Below are positions 1-7,518 of a stretch of DNA of 25,151 nucleotides, piece after piece. The number at the start of each line of letters is the position of its first letter. Position 1 is the first letter of the stretch. Source of the stretch: Pseudomonadota bacterium (GTDB lineage: Bacteria; CALINM01). Location: positions 1 to 25,151 of the forward strand of contig JAOAGA010000014.1 in the NCBI GenBank assembly GCA_026415985.1, in the 5' to 3' direction. The translations under genes and the position numbers were made by a program. The notes below the pieces were generated by a model. The model did no database searches and had not been told where the DNA came from. It was given only the letters and a program-made list of their open reading frames with translations.

Positions 1-222
1 TATTATCACACCCCGTTCTATATATGCAATCTTAAGAGTCTCAAAGAGCTTTTGTTCAGCAAGCCTTTGGGAATAATATCTTGGCGATTTGAACTTAAAA
101 TCGGGATTTTCCCCTACAGGAGAGACCACTTCAAAATCAATGCCGATACCTGTAAGTAACTCCTGTCTGCGTGGTGACGTGGAAAAAAGATATATCGGTA
201 AATCACCATTTTTATATATCAT
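1..222 (-). CDS. maf: Maf-family nucleotide pyrophosphatase, N-terminal part (cut by window edge)
   Basis: Maf proteins hydrolyse non-canonical or modified nucleoside triphosphates in the cytoplasm and have been linked to septum formation. The 74 visible codons run from an ATG at 222 to the window edge without a stop. They contain the family signature STSPRRQELL (residues 14-23), followed by GIDFEVVSP and the LAEQK motif of Maf N-termini. The start overlaps the end of the upstream kinase gene by 11 bases, so the two are probably translationally coupled and co-transcribed. The first motif reads FSTSPRR rather than the usual LASxSPRR, a mild variation. The C-terminal half, including the catalytic aspartate region, is not visible, so the subfamily (dTTP/UTP versus m7GTP type) cannot be given. 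Confidence 0.85.
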   Translation of the reverse strand, partial: MIYKNGDLPIYLFSTSPRRQELLTGIGIDFEVVSPVGENPDFKFKSPRYYSQRLAEQKLFETLKIAYIERGVII

Positions 223-1762
223 AAAGCCTTTTTAATCCCTTAACTATATCGGCAAGATTTTGTTCCGTATTTATATTCATTACCCTGAAAGAAGGGAGAT
301 TGTCCGGTTGATAGCTAAATCTTAATTGTTTCTCCAATATCTCTAAATGGGCATCAGAAATATCAGAGTCTTCTTCCATTCTTTTTTTCACCCGTTTCCT
401 GAGTGTCTCTTCACTGGCAAAAAAATTTATAAAAAGAGGGTTAAAACCTTCACGTAAGAGAGAACTCAATGTATTTAACCTCCCTTCCGGATTAATAAAA
501 GTTGCATCAAGAATGACCCTTTTGCCTTTCTTCCCTTCTTTTATTGCCCTTTTTATCATTTCATTATAGGTCCTTTCTGAAACTTCCTTTGAATAGATCC
601 CCTCACCATAGGGAACATATTGGTGTTCATCTTTTTTAATACCCGCTATCTCCTTTCTAATCTCATCGCTTCTCAGGATAACAAAATCATCTTTAAAATT
701 ATTGGCAATGGTACTCTTTCCCGAACCGGAAACTCCCATAAATATCAAAGGGTTAAAATTAAATGTTCCTTTATCAGCGTAAAACCTTGCTAATTCGAAA
801 TAATCCTTGGCTTTCTTTATAATCTTTTCTTTCAAACTGCTGTCAGTAACGCTTTCCGATATGAAGCCTTCTATCTTACCTCTGACATAGGCTCTGTAGA
901 TTTTATAAAAATTAAGAAGTTCTTCATCATAGGCGCTCTGATACTGGTTAAAATAATGATTTTTCAACTCTTTTGAAAGATCATACCTGCCTTTATACTC
1001 CAAATCCATTAAAAGAAAGGCTAAATCCTCCAAAATATCGGAAATTCTAAAACGATTATTAAACTCAATACAATCAAAGATGACAATATCCTTTTCCATA
1101 CAAATATGCTGAGAATGAAGATCGCCGTGAACTTCCCGGACAAAACCGTTATCCTTCCTTAATTTAAAAAGATCCTTATTATATTTAATAAATTTTTCCG
1201 TATAATCCTTTATAAGACCGAATGTCTCTTGGTCAATGGTTTTTCCGATGTAAGGGCTAACTTGTTCAAAATTTTCCTGAGTATTGAAGGATACGGAATG
1301 AACTCCTCCAAAATCTCTTCCATGATAAACTGGGACAGAGATATGAAAATTATATAGAGTTTGAGCGAGTTTATCTATATTGCTGACAAGCTTCCCCTTT
1401 AGTATCTGATTATAGAGTATCTTTTCTTCATTAATTTTTCTCATATATACCGCATATTCACATACCTTAGCCCCTTTTTCTTTTTTAAAAGAGAAGCCTT
1501 TACCGTCAGAGTATATCTTTTTTACCCCTAAATACAAATCTTTAGCTAATCTTCTGTTTAACTGAACCTCTCTGTTACAATAGTATTGTCTCCTTTTTAA
1601 GGTCGTGAAGTTTAAGAAACCAAAATCAACGGGCTTTTTAATCTTATAGACATATTCATCACCTACAAAAACCTGTGAGATATGGGTCTCAAAATATTTT
1701 ATTTCCTTTGGTCTTTCAGGGTAGTTTTTTGGATTGAGCATAAAATCTTTCAACGATATCAT
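212..1762 (-). CDS. Fused phosphotransferase-like / P-loop kinase protein (COG2187 + COG0645 type)
   Basis: This 516-residue cytoplasmic protein joins two kinase-like domains. Residues about 20-330 resemble the aminoglycoside phosphotransferase fold. HGDLH (212-216) matches the catalytic Brenner motif, and IFDCIEFN (228-235) supplies the metal-binding aspartate. Residues about 338-516 form a P-loop kinase with Walker A GVSGSGKST at 343-351 and the later motif VILDATF. The arrangement matches the widespread 'bifunctional aminoglycoside phosphotransferase/ATP-binding protein' family, whose substrate is not established to my knowledge. Nothing here shows antibiotic resistance. The residue five after HGDL is His (HGDLHSQHI), where phosphotransferases normally carry a metal-binding Asn. 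The gene overlaps the cyclo-ligase start region by 4 bases upstream and maf by 11 bases downstream, placing it in a housekeeping operon. Confidence 0.85.
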   Translation of the reverse strand: MISLKDFMLNPKNYPERPKEIKYFETHISQVFVGDEYVYKIKKPVDFGFLNFTTLKRRQYYCNREVQLNRRLAKDLYLGVKKIYSDGKGFSFKKEKGAKVCEYAVYMRKINEEKILYNQILKGKLVSNIDKLAQTLYNFHISVPVYHGRDFGGVHSVSFNTQENFEQVSPYIGKTIDQETFGLIKDYTEKFIKYNKDLFKLRKDNGFVREVHGDLHSQHICMEKDIVIFDCIEFNNRFRISDILEDLAFLLMDLEYKGRYDLSKELKNHYFNQYQSAYDEELLNFYKIYRAYVRGKIEGFISESVTDSSLKEKIIKKAKDYFELARFYADKGTFNFNPLIFMGVSGSGKSTIANNFKDDFVILRSDEIRKEIAGIKKDEHQYVPYGEGIYSKEVSERTYNEMIKRAIKEGKKGKRVILDATFINPEGRLNTLSSLLREGFNPLFINFFASEETLRKRVKKRMEEDSDISDAHLEILEKQLRFSYQPDNLPSFRVMNINTEQNLADIVKGLKRLYDI

Positions 1763-2343
1763 TTACCTATCCTTATTATCCTTTTTTCTGTTACGATTAT
1801 ATCCATTCTTTTATCATAGTAACCCATGGGAACCTTCTCTATAACCTGAAAATCAAATGCTAAGGCAATCTTAGGCACATCTGCCCTTAACTTAGGTATA
1901 ACTCTGTCATAAAATCCTCCACCATAACCGACTCTACCGCCGGAAACATCAAAAACACTTCCCGGAATAACCGCTATATCTATATCCGCTAAGTTAGCCC
2001 TCTCTGATATGCTAATATCTGGTTCCAAAATACCGTAGGTCCCTTCCTTTAACTCCGAAAGGCTTTTAATATAACACAAAATAAGCTGTTTGTTTTTTGC
2101 ATCGGTATAGGGAACAACAACCCTTTTTCCATCCTTAATCAGTTTTTCAATAATTGGAGTTGTTTTTACCTCCGACTTAAAATTTACAAAAATAAAAAAG
2201 GTTTTACCGGATTTGACCTCATCAAGTGAAAAAAAACTTTCCATAATTACAGAACTATAGAGATTTAGATCATTCTCTGATAATTTATCACGCAGAGAAA
2301 GAATTTTTTTTCTGATTTCTCTTTTTTCAACCCTTATATCCAT
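1759..2343 (-). CDS. fau: 5-formyltetrahydrofolate cyclo-ligase
   Basis: The enzyme (MTHFS, YgfA/Fau) converts 5-formyltetrahydrofolate to 5,10-methenyltetrahydrofolate using ATP, returning the folate to the one-carbon pool in the cytoplasm. The protein has 194 residues, the usual family length. It shows the N-terminal KREIRKKILSLRD helix that contributes the ATP-binding basic patch, and the family signature GYGGGFYDR at residues 139-147, preceded by PGSVFDVSGGRV. The ATG at 2343 is the first possible start and has an AGGT ribosome-binding remnant upstream. Its 3' end overlaps the kinase-fusion start by 4 bases (ATGA), typical of coupled genes. It lies 18 bases downstream of the DUF3332 lipoprotein gene, so the three probably share a transcript. 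Confidence 0.93.
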   Translation of the reverse strand: MDIRVEKREIRKKILSLRDKLSENDLNLYSSVIMESFFSLDEVKSGKTFFIFVNFKSEVKTTPIIEKLIKDGKRVVVPYTDAKNKQLILCYIKSLSELKEGTYGILEPDISISERANLADIDIAVIPGSVFDVSGGRVGYGGGFYDRVIPKLRADVPKIALAFDFQVIEKVPMGYYDKRMDIIVTEKRIIRIGK

Positions 2344-2361
2344 TTATTGAGACCTGTTATA

Positions 2362-2847
2362 TTAATTTATTAAATGTTCTTCCTTTTTTAAACCGTCTTG
2401 ATCGGCCATATAAAGAACAGTCTCTTTATTATTTTTGAAAAGCCCTTTTGATGTTCCATCAGCCAAATTCCAGTTAATTTCAAGGGTATCGCACAAAACA
2501 TCTCCTCTGTAGTGCCTTATTTTATATACGACCTCATCGTTTTTTGTCTTTTTTGCCTTTATGTAAAACAAATCATCTTTATAGGCATAAAAAAACTCTT
2601 TTTCTTTTTCAGCGATAGGATTTTTACCAGTCCAGAACTCAATGGTATTAAAGAGGACAAAATCCAAAAGGGCAGATATTCCATAGACAGGAATAATGAT
2701 AAAGGCCCAGGTCACCGCGCTTCTTAAAAATTTATCACTAACCTTGCTATTAATGTCATAGACCTTTCTTGTCAGATTAAATTTTCCAAAACATCCATAC
2801 ACATTTGTAAGGCAGATTAACAACAAAAAGGCGATAAATCTTTTCAT
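2362..2847 (-). CDS. DUF3332-like small membrane/lipoprotein
   Basis: This 161-residue exported protein is of unknown function. It begins with a hydrophobic signal sequence whose Cys19 (NVYGC) could be a lipobox, though the residue at -3 is Val and the call is soft. After it come FGKFNLTRKVYD, a hydrophobic segment at about 43-66, and the signature NTIEFWTGKNP (67-77), all features I associate with DUF3332. The polar C-terminal half has alternating short strands and may face the periplasm. The ATG at 2847 follows a GGAGGAGGAG ribosome-binding site. It is the first gene of the operon leading to the cyclo-ligase, kinase fusion and maf, and it diverges from the thioesterase gene. No role can be assigned. 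Confidence 0.7.
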   Translation of the reverse strand: MKRFIAFLLLICLTNVYGCFGKFNLTRKVYDINSKVSDKFLRSAVTWAFIIIPVYGISALLDFVLFNTIEFWTGKNPIAEKEKEFFYAYKDDLFYIKAKKTKNDEVVYKIRHYRGDVLCDTLEINWNLADGTSKGLFKNNKETVLYMADQDGLKKEEHLIN

Positions 2848-2883
2848 AACTCCTCCTCCCTGATTTAATTTTTTTATGGTTAA

Positions 2884-2889
2884 ATTATA
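2884..2889 (-). promoter_or_regulatory. Candidate -10 box (TATAAT) for the DUF3332-fau-kinase-maf operon
   Basis: Read on the minus strand, a perfect TATAAT lies 37 bases before the DUF3332 start codon. No good TTGACA box is found 16-18 bases further upstream, so the -35 element is weak or absent. A second, plus-strand -10-like hexamer (TATCAT, 2888-2893) for the divergent thioesterase gene overlaps it by two bases. Confidence 0.4.
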
Positions 2890-2929
2890 TCATAGAGCAT
2901 TAAAATGAGATTAAAAAAATATCATCCTC

Positions 2930-2946
2930 AGGAGGCATTATTTATG
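2930..2946 (+). promoter_or_regulatory. Ribosome-binding site and start codon that fix the thioesterase start
   Basis: A perfect AGGAGG at 2930-2935 stands 8 bases before the ATG at 2944-2946. An in-frame ATG at 2905 has no such site and would add 13 lysine-rich residues not seen in thioesterases, so 2944 is chosen. Confidence 0.85.
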
Positions 2947-3432
2947 AAAAAACTCAAACCATCAGATAGTTCCGTAGTTATTGCACAGGTTATGAATCCT
3001 CAGGATGCCAATCCCGCAGGAAACGTTCACGGCGGAGTAATTATGAAACTCATAGATACTTCTGCAGGAGTTGTCGCGACAAGGCATTCCCGCAGTAATG
3101 TTGTAACCGCATCTATAGACAGGTTAGACTTTCATCACCCTGTTTATGTGGGAGACCTGGTCTTTTTTAAAGCAAGCATAAATTACGTAGGCAAAACCTC
3201 AATGGAGATTGGAGTAAGGGTTGAATCAGAAAACTTAAAAACAGGCGAGGTTAGACATACCGCATCTGCCTATCTTACCTTTGTTGCCTTAGATGAGAAG
3301 GGCAGACCTAAGGAAGTGCCGGGATTAATTCTAAAAACATCTGAGGAAAAGAGAAGATTCGAACAGGGAAAGCTAAGAAGAGAAGTAAGGCTAAAAGAAA
3401 AACAGGATAAAGTTGATTATTTTAAAAAATAA
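2944..3432 (+). CDS. Hotdog-fold acyl-CoA thioesterase (COG1607 type)
   Basis: The gene encodes a 162-residue single-hotdog enzyme that probably hydrolyses acyl-CoA to free acid and CoA in the cytoplasm. NPAGNVHGGVIMKLID (23-38) is the characteristic loop and central helix of YciA/ACOT-like thioesterases, with Asn23 and Asp38 at the positions used for catalysis in the family. VTASIDRLDF and GKTSMEIGVRVE are further family strands, and VALDEKGRPKEVP is the usual C-terminal signature. A basic tail of about 30 residues follows. The preferred chain length is not readable from the sequence. The gene is transcribed away from the DUF3332 operon and is followed after 79 bases by the tRNA genes, which appear to have their own promoter. 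Confidence 0.92.
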   Translation: MKKLKPSDSSVVIAQVMNPQDANPAGNVHGGVIMKLIDTSAGVVATRHSRSNVVTASIDRLDFHHPVYVGDLVFFKASINYVGKTSMEIGVRVESENLKTGEVRHTASAYLTFVALDEKGRPKEVPGLILKTSEEKRRFEQGKLRREVRLKEKQDKVDYFKK

Positions 3433-3453
3433 ATAGATCAATTTGGTGCATAA

Positions 3454-3476
3454 TTTTTCAAAATTTTCTTGAAAAA
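3454..3476 (+). repeat. AT-rich inverted repeat after the thioesterase gene
   Basis: TTTTTCAA (3454-3461) and TTGAAAAA (3469-3476) are perfect 8-base arms around a 7-base loop, 21 bases after the thioesterase stop. The stem has only two G/C pairs, so it would be a weak terminator. The right arm contains the -35 box of the tRNA promoter. Confidence 0.4.
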
Positions 3477-3497
3477 AGTGAAAGCACTATTTAAAAT
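3469..3497 (+). promoter_or_regulatory. Sigma-70-like promoter of the tRNA-Gln/tRNA-Glu pair
   Basis: TTGAAA (3469-3474), a 17-base spacer and TAAAAT (3492-3497) each differ from consensus at one position. The expected transcription start falls near 3503-3505, about 8 bases before the mature 5' end of tRNA-Gln. Confidence 0.65.
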
Positions 3498-3511
3498 AGT
3501 AAGTCCTAAGA

Positions 3512-3582
3512 TGGGAGATCGTCTAACGGCAGGACAGCGGACTCTGACTCCGCGAATCTAGGTTCAAATCCTAGTCTCCCAG
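3512..3582 (+). tRNA. tRNA-Gln(CTG)
   Basis: A complete cloverleaf folds. The acceptor stem pairs TGGGAGA (3512-3518) with TCTCCCA (3575-3581), and the D-arm with loop AACGGC follows. The anticodon stem GCGGA/TCCGC encloses the loop CTCTGAC, giving anticodon CTG (reads CAG). The T-arm is CTAGG-TTCAAAT-CCTAG. G3582 is the discriminator. The 3' CCA is not encoded (GTTT follows), so it must be added by CCA-adding enzyme. Confidence 0.96.
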
Positions 3583-3590
3583 TTTTAAAT

Positions 3591-3666
3591 GGTCCTATCG
3601 TCTAGCGGCCCAGGACGCTGCCCTCTCACGGCAGAAACGGGGGTTCGAGTCCCCCTAGGATCACCA
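3591..3666 (+). tRNA. tRNA-Glu(CTC), CCA encoded
   Basis: The acceptor stem pairs GGTCCTA (3591-3597) with TAGGATC (3656-3662), including one G-T wobble. The anticodon stem CTGCC/GGCAG encloses the loop CTCTCAC, giving anticodon CTC (reads GAG). The T-arm is GGGGG-TTCGAGT-CCCCC. A3663 is the discriminator and CCA is encoded at 3664-3666. The gene lies 8 bases after tRNA-Gln and 7 bases before the convergent nadE stop codon. No stem-loop terminator is visible after it. Confidence 0.96.
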
Positions 3667-3673
3667 ATATCAG

Positions 3674-5398
3674 TTACTCCTGAAATCTGTTAGTTATCGG
3701 CATTCTCCTGTCTTTACCAAAAGCCCTTTCCGTGATCTTAACGCCCGGCGGAGATTGCCTTCTTTTATACTCGTTAATATCTATCATCCTTATGGTCTTT
3801 AAAACAATCTCTTCAGGAATCCCCATCCTGATAATCTCGTCCTTGCTTTTATCTTCCTCTACATAGGCAGTAATTATCTTATCTAAAATATCATAAGGAG
3901 GTAGTGTATCCTGATCTTTCTGATTTTCTCTTAATTCTGCGGTAGGAGCTTTTGTAAATATCCTTTCAGGAATTATATCCCCTTTGTTAAGTTCATTATA
4001 ATATCTGCCTATCTTATAAACCAGTGTCTTCGGAACATCCTTGAGTAAAGCAAACCCACCCGCCATATCACCATAAAGAGTTGCATAACCGCAACTCATC
4101 TCACTCTTGTTGCCTGTTGTGATTACAAGCCAGCCAAACTTATTTGAAAGAGCCATAAGGATATTTCCTCTGATTCTTGCCTGAATATTTTCCTCTGCTG
4201 AATTAAAAGGTAACCCCTCAAAAAGAGGTTTTAACTCCTTTATATAGGCATTGTAAATACCGGTTATTGGGACGTCTATTATTCTGATGCCTAAATTTTC
4301 AGCCAATTTTCTTGCATCTTCATAACTCTCTCTTGATGTGAACATAGATGGCATAAAAACACCAACCACATTATCCTTACCCAAAGCAGATACTGCTATC
4401 CCTGCAACAAGGGAGGAATCAATACCACCACTGAGACCTATAACCCCTTTCTTAAAATTATTTTTATAAAAATAATCTTTAAGAGCTGTTTTTAATGCAA
4501 GAAATACTTCTTCTTCTACTGAAGGCATGTGATACTCTTTGGTTATTATCACACCTGAATTGTTTTTGAAATTCGTGTCTATATGGTATTCCTTAACATT
4601 AAAGGGGGTCTCCATAAGATCTCTTTTTTTCCATCGGGGATCTTTAAGCCTCTTCTCCCTGATAGCAGAAATGTCGACATCCTTTATTAACAGATCCTCT
4701 TCAAAGAGTTTGCCCCTGCCTATTGTTTTTCCATCCTCGTCAATCAGAAAACTATGTCCGTCAAAGACCACCTCGTCCTGCCCGCCCACCAGGTTACAAT
4801 AAACAATAGAAGTAATGTAATCCTTTGCCCTTGTTGACAGCATATTTTCTCTCTCAGACCATTTTCTTATATGATAGGGTGATGCGTTTATGTTTATTAT
4901 CAGTTCCGCTCCTGCAAGAGCTAATGCAAAGGCAGGCCCTTCCGGATACCAGATGTCTTCACAGATTGTAACACCAAAGGAAAAATCTTTTGTTTTGAAA
5001 ATTATGGGATCTTTACCTTTGGTAAAATGTCTTTCTTCATCAAACACGCCGTAATTCGGGAGAAATATCTTATTGTATATCCCCTCTATTTTACCATTAT
5101 AAATAATACCCGCAGAGTTAAATATATCGTTTTCAAAATGGGCAAAACCAACAATTAAGATGATATCTTTCACCTCTTCAGTTATTTTTCTGATATATTC
5201 TTCATTCTGCTTCAAAAAGGTCTTTTTAAAGACAAGATCTTCGGGAGGATAGCCACAAAGTGCAAGTTCAGGAAATACTGCAATATGACATCCCTTCTCT
5301 TTTGCAGTATTTGCATAATTGATTATCTTTTGATAGTTACCTCTGATATCACCTACAACTGAGTTTATCTGACAGATACCAACCCTTACTATATCCAT
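3674..5398 (-). CDS. nadE: Glutamine-dependent NAD+ synthetase
   Basis: The enzyme catalyses the last step of NAD biosynthesis, amidating deamido-NAD with ATP and ammonia released from glutamine. The N-terminal nitrilase-type glutaminase domain (about 1-270) shows the catalytic triad Glu44 (VFPE), Lys110 (GIYNK) and Cys146 (VTICEDIW). The C-terminal synthetase domain has the PP-loop SGGIDSS at 323-329, TGNKSE for substrate binding, and the C-terminal PPGVKITERAFGKDRR that is usual for the family. At 574 residues it matches the two-domain bacterial form. An AAAGGAG site precedes the ATG. It is separated from holC upstream by a terminator hairpin, so it probably has its own promoter or depends on read-through. 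Its 3' end converges on tRNA-Glu. Confidence 0.97.
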   Translation of the reverse strand: MDIVRVGICQINSVVGDIRGNYQKIINYANTAKEKGCHIAVFPELALCGYPPEDLVFKKTFLKQNEEYIRKITEEVKDIILIVGFAHFENDIFNSAGIIYNGKIEGIYNKIFLPNYGVFDEERHFTKGKDPIIFKTKDFSFGVTICEDIWYPEGPAFALALAGAELIININASPYHIRKWSERENMLSTRAKDYITSIVYCNLVGGQDEVVFDGHSFLIDEDGKTIGRGKLFEEDLLIKDVDISAIREKRLKDPRWKKRDLMETPFNVKEYHIDTNFKNNSGVIITKEYHMPSVEEEVFLALKTALKDYFYKNNFKKGVIGLSGGIDSSLVAGIAVSALGKDNVVGVFMPSMFTSRESYEDARKLAENLGIRIIDVPITGIYNAYIKELKPLFEGLPFNSAEENIQARIRGNILMALSNKFGWLVITTGNKSEMSCGYATLYGDMAGGFALLKDVPKTLVYKIGRYYNELNKGDIIPERIFTKAPTAELRENQKDQDTLPPYDILDKIITAYVEEDKSKDEIIRMGIPEEIVLKTIRMIDINEYKRRQSPPGVKITERAFGKDRRMPITNRFQE

Positions 5399-5432
5399 CG
5401 ATGTTCTCCTTTAGTCAAAACCTTCTTAGGTT

Positions 5433-5479
5433 AAAACAAAGCAATGGAACTATCAAAAATTTTTTAATTTTTCCACTGC
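5433..5479 (-). terminator. Stem-loop terminator after holC
   Basis: On the minus strand GCAGTGGAA (5479-5471) pairs with TTCCATTGC (5449-5441) through nine pairs including one G-T. The loop is A/T-rich and could fold further. TTTGTTTT follows. It lies 33 bases after the holC stop and would end the galU-to-holC operon. Confidence 0.65.
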
Positions 5480-5511
5480 CAGTTAATTACCCTAAGATCT
5501 GACTTATTAAT

Positions 5512-5928
5512 CTATTCTTCATAATGCATCAAAAAGCCCTTTTCTTTATAAAACTTATATCTTTTTCTACTTTCAAGTATATCATCTCTGTTTTGTTCAA
5601 CAAACTCATAGATTCTTTCAAAGTTAACGGCAAAGTTTAAATTACATTTGTCATATACAATTAACACCTTAGCAGTTATCGGATTTAGTTCTTCATATAC
5701 AACCGCTATTTTCTCCGGAGCGTCTTCTTCTGAATATTTAAAAATCTTGTGAGGTATAAATGACTCCTGCTTGTAAACCCATATAAACCTGTCTAATTCA
5801 TTTGCCCTGTCTTCATCAGAGGTAAAAATAACTATCTTTTCACCTTCATAATAAAACCTTTCGACAAGTTCAAATAGTAACTTGTTTTTATCTTTTTCTT
5901 TTACGTTTAAAAAGGTCGCACTTTTCAT
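5512..5928 (-). CDS. holC: DNA polymerase III chi-subunit-like protein
   Basis: The chi subunit belongs to the clamp-loader complex and links it to single-stranded DNA-binding protein. This 138-residue protein has the family landmarks in order: RFYYEG (24-29) in the first helix, a strand IVIFTS, LDRFIW (45-50) and FIPH (57-60). A second Rossmann-like half contains KVLIVYDKC. The length fits HolC. The gene overlaps the radical SAM gene by 4 bases (ATGA) and is the last of a seven-gene operon, followed by a terminator. No psi subunit (HolD) gene is visible in the window. The identity rests on motifs only, and sequence conservation in this family is low. Confidence 0.8.
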   Translation of the reverse strand: MKSATFLNVKEKDKNKLLFELVERFYYEGEKIVIFTSDEDRANELDRFIWVYKQESFIPHKIFKYSEEDAPEKIAVVYEELNPITAKVLIVYDKCNLNFAVNFERIYEFVEQNRDDILESRKRYKFYKEKGFLMHYEE

Positions 5929-7505
5929 AAATCAAAAATTATCCTTTTATGGCTTTTAAAACCTTTGATAAATCTATTTTTAGACTTTTTAAAAAATAAT
6001 TCAATTAAATCTTTCTCTACAGGCTCTTCAATTAACATATTTGTATGGGTATCAATAAAGAAAAATTTTTTTTCTTTATATAAAAGTTCCAGTAAATACT
6101 TATATTCTTCGGATATATCTGAAAGTTCTGAAAGATTATTCATATGGGGGTTTCTGTCAATATTTTTTTTAACAAAGTTGATAAATCTTGAAACCAAAAG
6201 GAAGGTATAAATCTTTTTTCTGGTAAAATCTCCGGATATCTCAAACATATAGCTTGATCTAAGGGCTCTTAAATCAATCTCTTCTTTCTTCTGATAATCA
6301 TTATATATTTTACTCCCCGGTGCAAGATAAAAAATACTTGGAGCAGGAAGACATCTGTGTTCCATCAGAAAAATCAATGTATCTAAAACATCTTCTTCTT
6401 TCTGGGAAGGAAGTCCTATAATAAAATGAACTTCTGTCATAAACTCGGAGTTTTCTAAAAGCTTTATAAGACCGGTAAGGTTCATTTTGAATCTGTTCTG
6501 ATTTTTTATGACCTTTTCTGATATATCAACGAGTGATATATTAAGTCTTCTGAAGCCCGCCCGGTACATCTTGTCCAAAATATCTTTATCAAGATTTTCC
6601 GGATATATCCCGTTCATTGCAGAAATGGTAAAATTATAATCAGCAGAAATTTCAAGCACCTTTTTAAAATTTGTCTTATCAAATGTAAGCATATCATCTT
6701 CAAAGTCTATGTGAGTAACCCCTGAACTATGACAATTCTCCATGTCTTTTTCGATGATTTTAAGATCTATCTTTCTAAAAGGAAGATCAGGTCTCCCGCA
6801 GAAATTGCACCTTTTAGGACAGCCTCTCGTTGTAATCATAAAGGCGTATTTACTTTTTCCTATTCTGTATCTTGAACTATCAAGAAGCGTCCTTTCAGGT
6901 AATATATTAATATCCTCTTCAATATTGGGAGGAGATAAAATGAGTTTGTCATCCTTTTTGTAACACAATCCTTTTATTTCATCAAAACCGTTCTTATTTC
7001 TGATTGCTTTGATTAATTGGTTAAGAGGGGTTTCTCCTTCGCCTCTTATGACAAAGTCAATCTCTTTATACCTTAAAACTTTTTCCGGAAAAATTGTTGG
7101 ATGGTTCCCTCCTGATACTACTATGATGTCTTTGTTAATTTTTTTAACTTCTTTTGCAATGTCAATAACATCATAAAAATAGGTTGAAAAAAGAGAAGAG
7201 ATACATACCATATCTGGTTTGAACTCAGCAATCTTTTTTGAGATTAAACTTTTATCAATACCGAAATAGTAGTATCTTGAAAAAAAGGTAAAAGGTGAGA
7301 GCCTGTTATCTCTATAGAATTCTTTAAGTTCACTAAAGAATATATCCTCTATGATCTTGGGTTTATAGCCTGTTCTTAAATCGAGTAGTTTTACTTCTGC
7401 TATATCTTTTATCCTGGACCCTAAATATAAAAGTCCTAACGGATATGTTCTGATTTTAGTGTCATAAAAATCGCTTATCGGTGGCTGAATTAAAAGAACC
7501 CTCAA
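5925..7505 (-). CDS. B12-binding-domain radical SAM protein
   Basis: Residues about 1-190 look like the cobalamin-binding-like Rossmann domain of this superfamily (RVLLIQPP, SGGNHPTIFPE, RGEGE). The radical SAM core follows with the iron-sulfur motif CPKRCNFC; Cys229, Cys233 and Cys236 would bind a 4Fe-4S cluster that cleaves S-adenosylmethionine. HFIIGLPSQ is a later barrel strand. The cobalamin motif DxHxxG is not evident, so cobalamin may bind base-on or not at all. The start chosen is TTG at 7505, 13 bases after the preceding stop and behind AGGTGA, giving 526 residues; a TTG at 7574 in frame has no ribosome-binding site. It lies between the dGTPase-like gene and holC, overlapping the latter by 4 bases. 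Its substrate is unknown. Confidence 0.85.
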   Translation of the reverse strand: MRVLLIQPPISDFYDTKIRTYPLGLLYLGSRIKDIAEVKLLDLRTGYKPKIIEDIFFSELKEFYRDNRLSPFTFFSRYYYFGIDKSLISKKIAEFKPDMVCISSLFSTYFYDVIDIAKEVKKINKDIIVVSGGNHPTIFPEKVLRYKEIDFVIRGEGETPLNQLIKAIRNKNGFDEIKGLCYKKDDKLILSPPNIEEDINILPERTLLDSSRYRIGKSKYAFMITTRGCPKRCNFCGRPDLPFRKIDLKIIEKDMENCHSSGVTHIDFEDDMLTFDKTNFKKVLEISADYNFTISAMNGIYPENLDKDILDKMYRAGFRRLNISLVDISEKVIKNQNRFKMNLTGLIKLLENSEFMTEVHFIIGLPSQKEEDVLDTLIFLMEHRCLPAPSIFYLAPGSKIYNDYQKKEEIDLRALRSSYMFEISGDFTRKKIYTFLLVSRFINFVKKNIDRNPHMNNLSELSDISEEYKYLLELLYKEKKFFFIDTHTNMLIEEPVEKDLIELFFKKSKNRFIKGFKSHKRIIFDL

Positions 7506-7515
7506 TTTTTCACCT
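7503..7515 (-). promoter_or_regulatory. Ribosome-binding site and TTG start for the radical SAM gene
   Basis: Minus-strand AGGTGA (7515-7510) followed by AAAA and TTG (7505-7503) begins the conserved LRVLLIQPP strand almost at once, as in related proteins. This supports the shorter gene model. Confidence 0.6.
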
Positions 7516-7518
7516 GAT

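Noticed and set aside
212-1762. Reading the phosphotransferase domain as an antibiotic-resistance gene.
   Set aside because: The domain belongs to the chromosomal COG2187-type fusion in a housekeeping operon; nothing in the sequence supports aminoglycoside resistance.
2905-2943. Upstream in-frame ATG that would lengthen the thioesterase by 13 residues.
   Set aside because: It has no ribosome-binding site, while AGGAGG sits ideally before the ATG at 2944; the extra residues do not resemble the family.
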